DNA of 7,478 nucleotides from Saccharicrinis sp050296935 (lineage in GTDB: Bacteria; Bacteroidota; Bacteroidia; Bacteroidales; Marinilabiliaceae). Shown piece after piece: positions 6,106-7,478 of the stretch. Made by a program: the position numbers and the translations under genes. The stretch's first letter is position 1; every line of letters starts with the position of its first letter. Location of the stretch: NCBI GenBank assembly GCA_050296935.1, contig JBNKRV010000023.1, positions 1 through 7,478 of the forward strand, read 5' to 3'. A model generated the notes under the pieces. The model saw only the letters and a program-made list of their open reading frames with translations. It searched no databases and was not told the origin of the DNA.

Positions 6106-7302
6106 ATGTACAAGCCAGTAAAATTAACGAATGACGTATATTACGTTGGGGTTAATGATCGTAGAACACATCTTTTTGAAAACATGTGGCCAATTGACAG
6201 GGGCGTTGCCTACAATTCATATGTAATTGATGATGAAAAGGTTGCATTAGTAGATTCTGTTGAAATTGGTCAGGTTGAGAAATATCTAAAAAAAATAAAA
6301 GCTATTATTGGAGACCGTCCCATTGATTATCTTGTGGTAAATCACATGGAACCTGACCATGGTGGTTCTATAGATATCATTAAAAAGATGTATCCTAATA
6401 TTCAAATTATTGGTAATAAAAAAACATTACCAATGCTTGAAGGTTACTTTGGCATAACAGAAAACACTATTGAAGTTAAGGAAGGAGACAGCTTAAGCTT
6501 AGGTAAACACACTCTTAACTTTTACATGGTGCCAATGGTACACTGGCCTGAAACCATGGTTACATTTGAATCTATTGAAAAAATTCTTTTCTCAGCAGAT
6601 GCTTTTGGTACTTTCGGCACCTTAGATGGTGGTATTTTTGACGATGAGTTCGATTTTGAATACTATCGGGATGAAATGAGAAGATACTACTCAAACATTG
6701 TAGGTAAATACGGATCTCCTGTTCAAAAAGCTTTATCAAAATTAGGAGGTCTTGAAATTAAGATGATTGCCTCTACTCATGGTCCTATTTGGAGAAAATA
6801 TATTTCAGAAGTTATTGGAATGTACGACAGATGGAGCAAATACGAAACTGAAGAAGGAGTAGTTGTTGCTTATGCTTCAATGTATGGAAATACAGAAGAA
6901 ATGGCTGAAGCTGTTGCGCGGGAAATGGCAGAAAATGGCATTAAGCATATACGAATCCACGATGTATCCAAGTCCCATGCTTCATTCATTTTATCCGACA
7001 TATTTAAGTACAAAGGATTGATCCTTGCGAGTCCAACTTATTGCAACGAATTACACCCGAACATGGAATCATTAACTACCAAACTGGTTCACATGGGAGT
7101 ACAGAATCATTACATGGGTATTTTAGGATCATTCTCCTGGGCAGGCGCTGCGGTAAAAAAATTAACTGCCATTGGAGAAGAACTTAAATGGGAAATTGTA
7201 GGAGAAAGCGTGGAAGAAAAACATGCCCTTAAAGCTGATAAATATGAAGCTTGCCAACAATTAGGTAAAGCCATGGCCGACAGACTTAAAGCTGACAGAT
7301 AA
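6106..7302 (+). CDS. A-type flavodiiron protein (FprA / rubredoxin:oxygen oxidoreductase family)
   Basis: This soluble cytoplasmic enzyme reduces O2 to water and/or NO to N2O, protecting anaerobes from oxygen and nitrosative stress. The N-terminal metallo-beta-lactamase-like domain (about 1-250) carries the complete diiron site: His80, Glu82, Asp84 and His85 in NHMEPDHGG, His146 in MVHWPE, Asp165 in FSADAFG and His225 in STHGPIW. The C-terminal flavodoxin domain (about 252-398) has the FMN phosphate loop ASMYGNTEEMA and the later loops SPTYCNELHP and GSFSWAGAA. At 398 residues it has the simple two-domain (class A) layout, with no fused rubredoxin or flavin reductase domain. Electrons must therefore come from a separate partner such as rubredoxin, which is not encoded here. 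Whether O2 or NO is preferred cannot be told from sequence. It has its own promoter and appears to be a single-gene unit. Confidence 0.96.
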   Translation: MYKPVKLTNDVYYVGVNDRRTHLFENMWPIDRGVAYNSYVIDDEKVALVDSVEIGQVEKYLKKIKAIIGDRPIDYLVVNHMEPDHGGSIDIIKKMYPNIQIIGNKKTLPMLEGYFGITENTIEVKEGDSLSLGKHTLNFYMVPMVHWPETMVTFESIEKILFSADAFGTFGTLDGGIFDDEFDFEYYRDEMRRYYSNIVGKYGSPVQKALSKLGGLEIKMIASTHGPIWRKYISEVIGMYDRWSKYETEEGVVVAYASMYGNTEEMAEAVAREMAENGIKHIRIHDVSKSHASFILSDIFKYKGLILASPTYCNELHPNMESLTTKLVHMGVQNHYMGILGSFSWAGAAVKKLTAIGEELKWEIVGESVEEKHALKADKYEACQQLGKAMADRLKADR

Positions 7303-7321
7303 AAGTCAATCGACACAAATA

Positions 7322-7338
7322 TCAGATACAACATCTGA
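7322..7338 (+). terminator. Small hairpin after the flavodiiron gene
   Basis: TCAGAT, the loop ACAAC and ATCTGA form a 6-base-pair stem 20 bases after the stop codon. There is no T-run, and the stem is weak, so a role in termination is only a suggestion from its position. Confidence 0.25.
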
Positions 7339-7339
7339 C

Positions 7340-7356
7340 TAATAACCTGAGTTCGA
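7340..7356. repeat. Inverted repeat copy, right
   Basis: TAATAACCTGAGTTCGA is the exact reverse complement of bases 149-165. It is followed by TAAAATTTTA (7358-7367), itself a palindrome and the counterpart of AAATTTTA beside the left copy. It sits 14 bases before the long hairpin at 7381-7464 and may form part of the same composite intergenic element. Confidence 0.6.
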
Positions 7357-7380
7357 TTAAAATTTTAGAATTCAGATTGA

Positions 7381-7464
7381 CATAAAAGGCTGATATACAA
7401 GGCAAATTTTGCAGGGCTAGCTCGCTAGCTCGATAAATTTAACGAAGTAGATCAGTTTTTTATG
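7381..7464. repeat. 84-base long imperfect hairpin element
   Basis: The outer arms CATAAAAGGCTGATATAC (7381-7398) and GTAGATCAGTTTTTTATG (7447-7464) pair at 17 of 18 positions, counting two G-U pairs. Inside them AAATTTT (7404-7410) can pair with AAATTT (7435-7440) with one bulge. The tip is a hairpin at 7414-7431, built from two copies of GCTAGCTC, with a 7-base-pair stem and the loop CTCG. The whole element can therefore fold back on itself. It contains no ORF, and I see no target-site duplication beside it. It resembles a REP/MITE-like dispersed intergenic repeat. Confidence 0.55.
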
Positions 7465-7478
7465 CAAAGCATGAGAGT

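Noticed and set aside
149..7356. The whole segment as a transposon or genomic island bounded by inverted repeats
   Set aside because: There is no transposase, integrase or target duplication, the cargo is essential core metabolism and transcription, and codon and base use look uniform across the genes.

Overview
This 7,478-base, AT-rich window looks like a piece of a Bacteroidetes chromosome, most likely an anaerobic or microaerophilic member of the Bacteroidales/Marinilabiliales. Three things point there: start codons preceded by A/T-rich sequence without clear Shine-Dalgarno motifs; promoter-like sequences of the Bacteroidetes type (TTG, about 17-23 bases, then TAnnTTTG); and a 286-residue primary-type sigma factor without the long N-terminal region seen in Proteobacteria. 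The assignment is from memory of families, not from a search.

Six complete protein genes are present and all are recognisable. On the minus strand, an HtrA/Do-type periplasmic serine protease (1240-2712) is followed after 89 bases by the RpoD-family sigma factor (290-1150), which ends at a good intrinsic terminator (234-267). A 396-base divergent region separates htrA from dapF (3109-3900, plus strand; diaminopimelate epimerase). dapF converges on mltG (4132-5205, minus strand; endolytic transglycosylase), and the 231 bases between them hold several inverted repeats. mltG is divergent from a short SPOR-domain lipoprotein gene (start 5404 or 5428, end 5868, plus strand). Last is a stand-alone A-type flavodiiron protein (6106-7302, plus strand) with its own promoter.

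Three of the six genes concern peptidoglycan. DapF makes the meso-diaminopimelate used in the stem peptide, MltG cuts nascent glycan strands, and SPOR domains bind glycan stripped of stem peptides. HtrA is an envelope quality-control protease. RpoD drives housekeeping transcription, and the flavodiiron protein disposes of O2 and/or NO.

I found no mobile-element protein, CRISPR array, RNA gene, toxin-antitoxin pair or evidently new system: the coding content is ordinary core genome. What the genes do not explain lies between them: a 17-base inverted repeat near both ends of the window, an 84-base long imperfect hairpin at the right end, a cluster of hairpins between dapF and mltG, and a possible ~240-base leader on dapF. 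The most plausible reading is dispersed, non-coding intergenic repeats, but that needs a genome-wide comparison.
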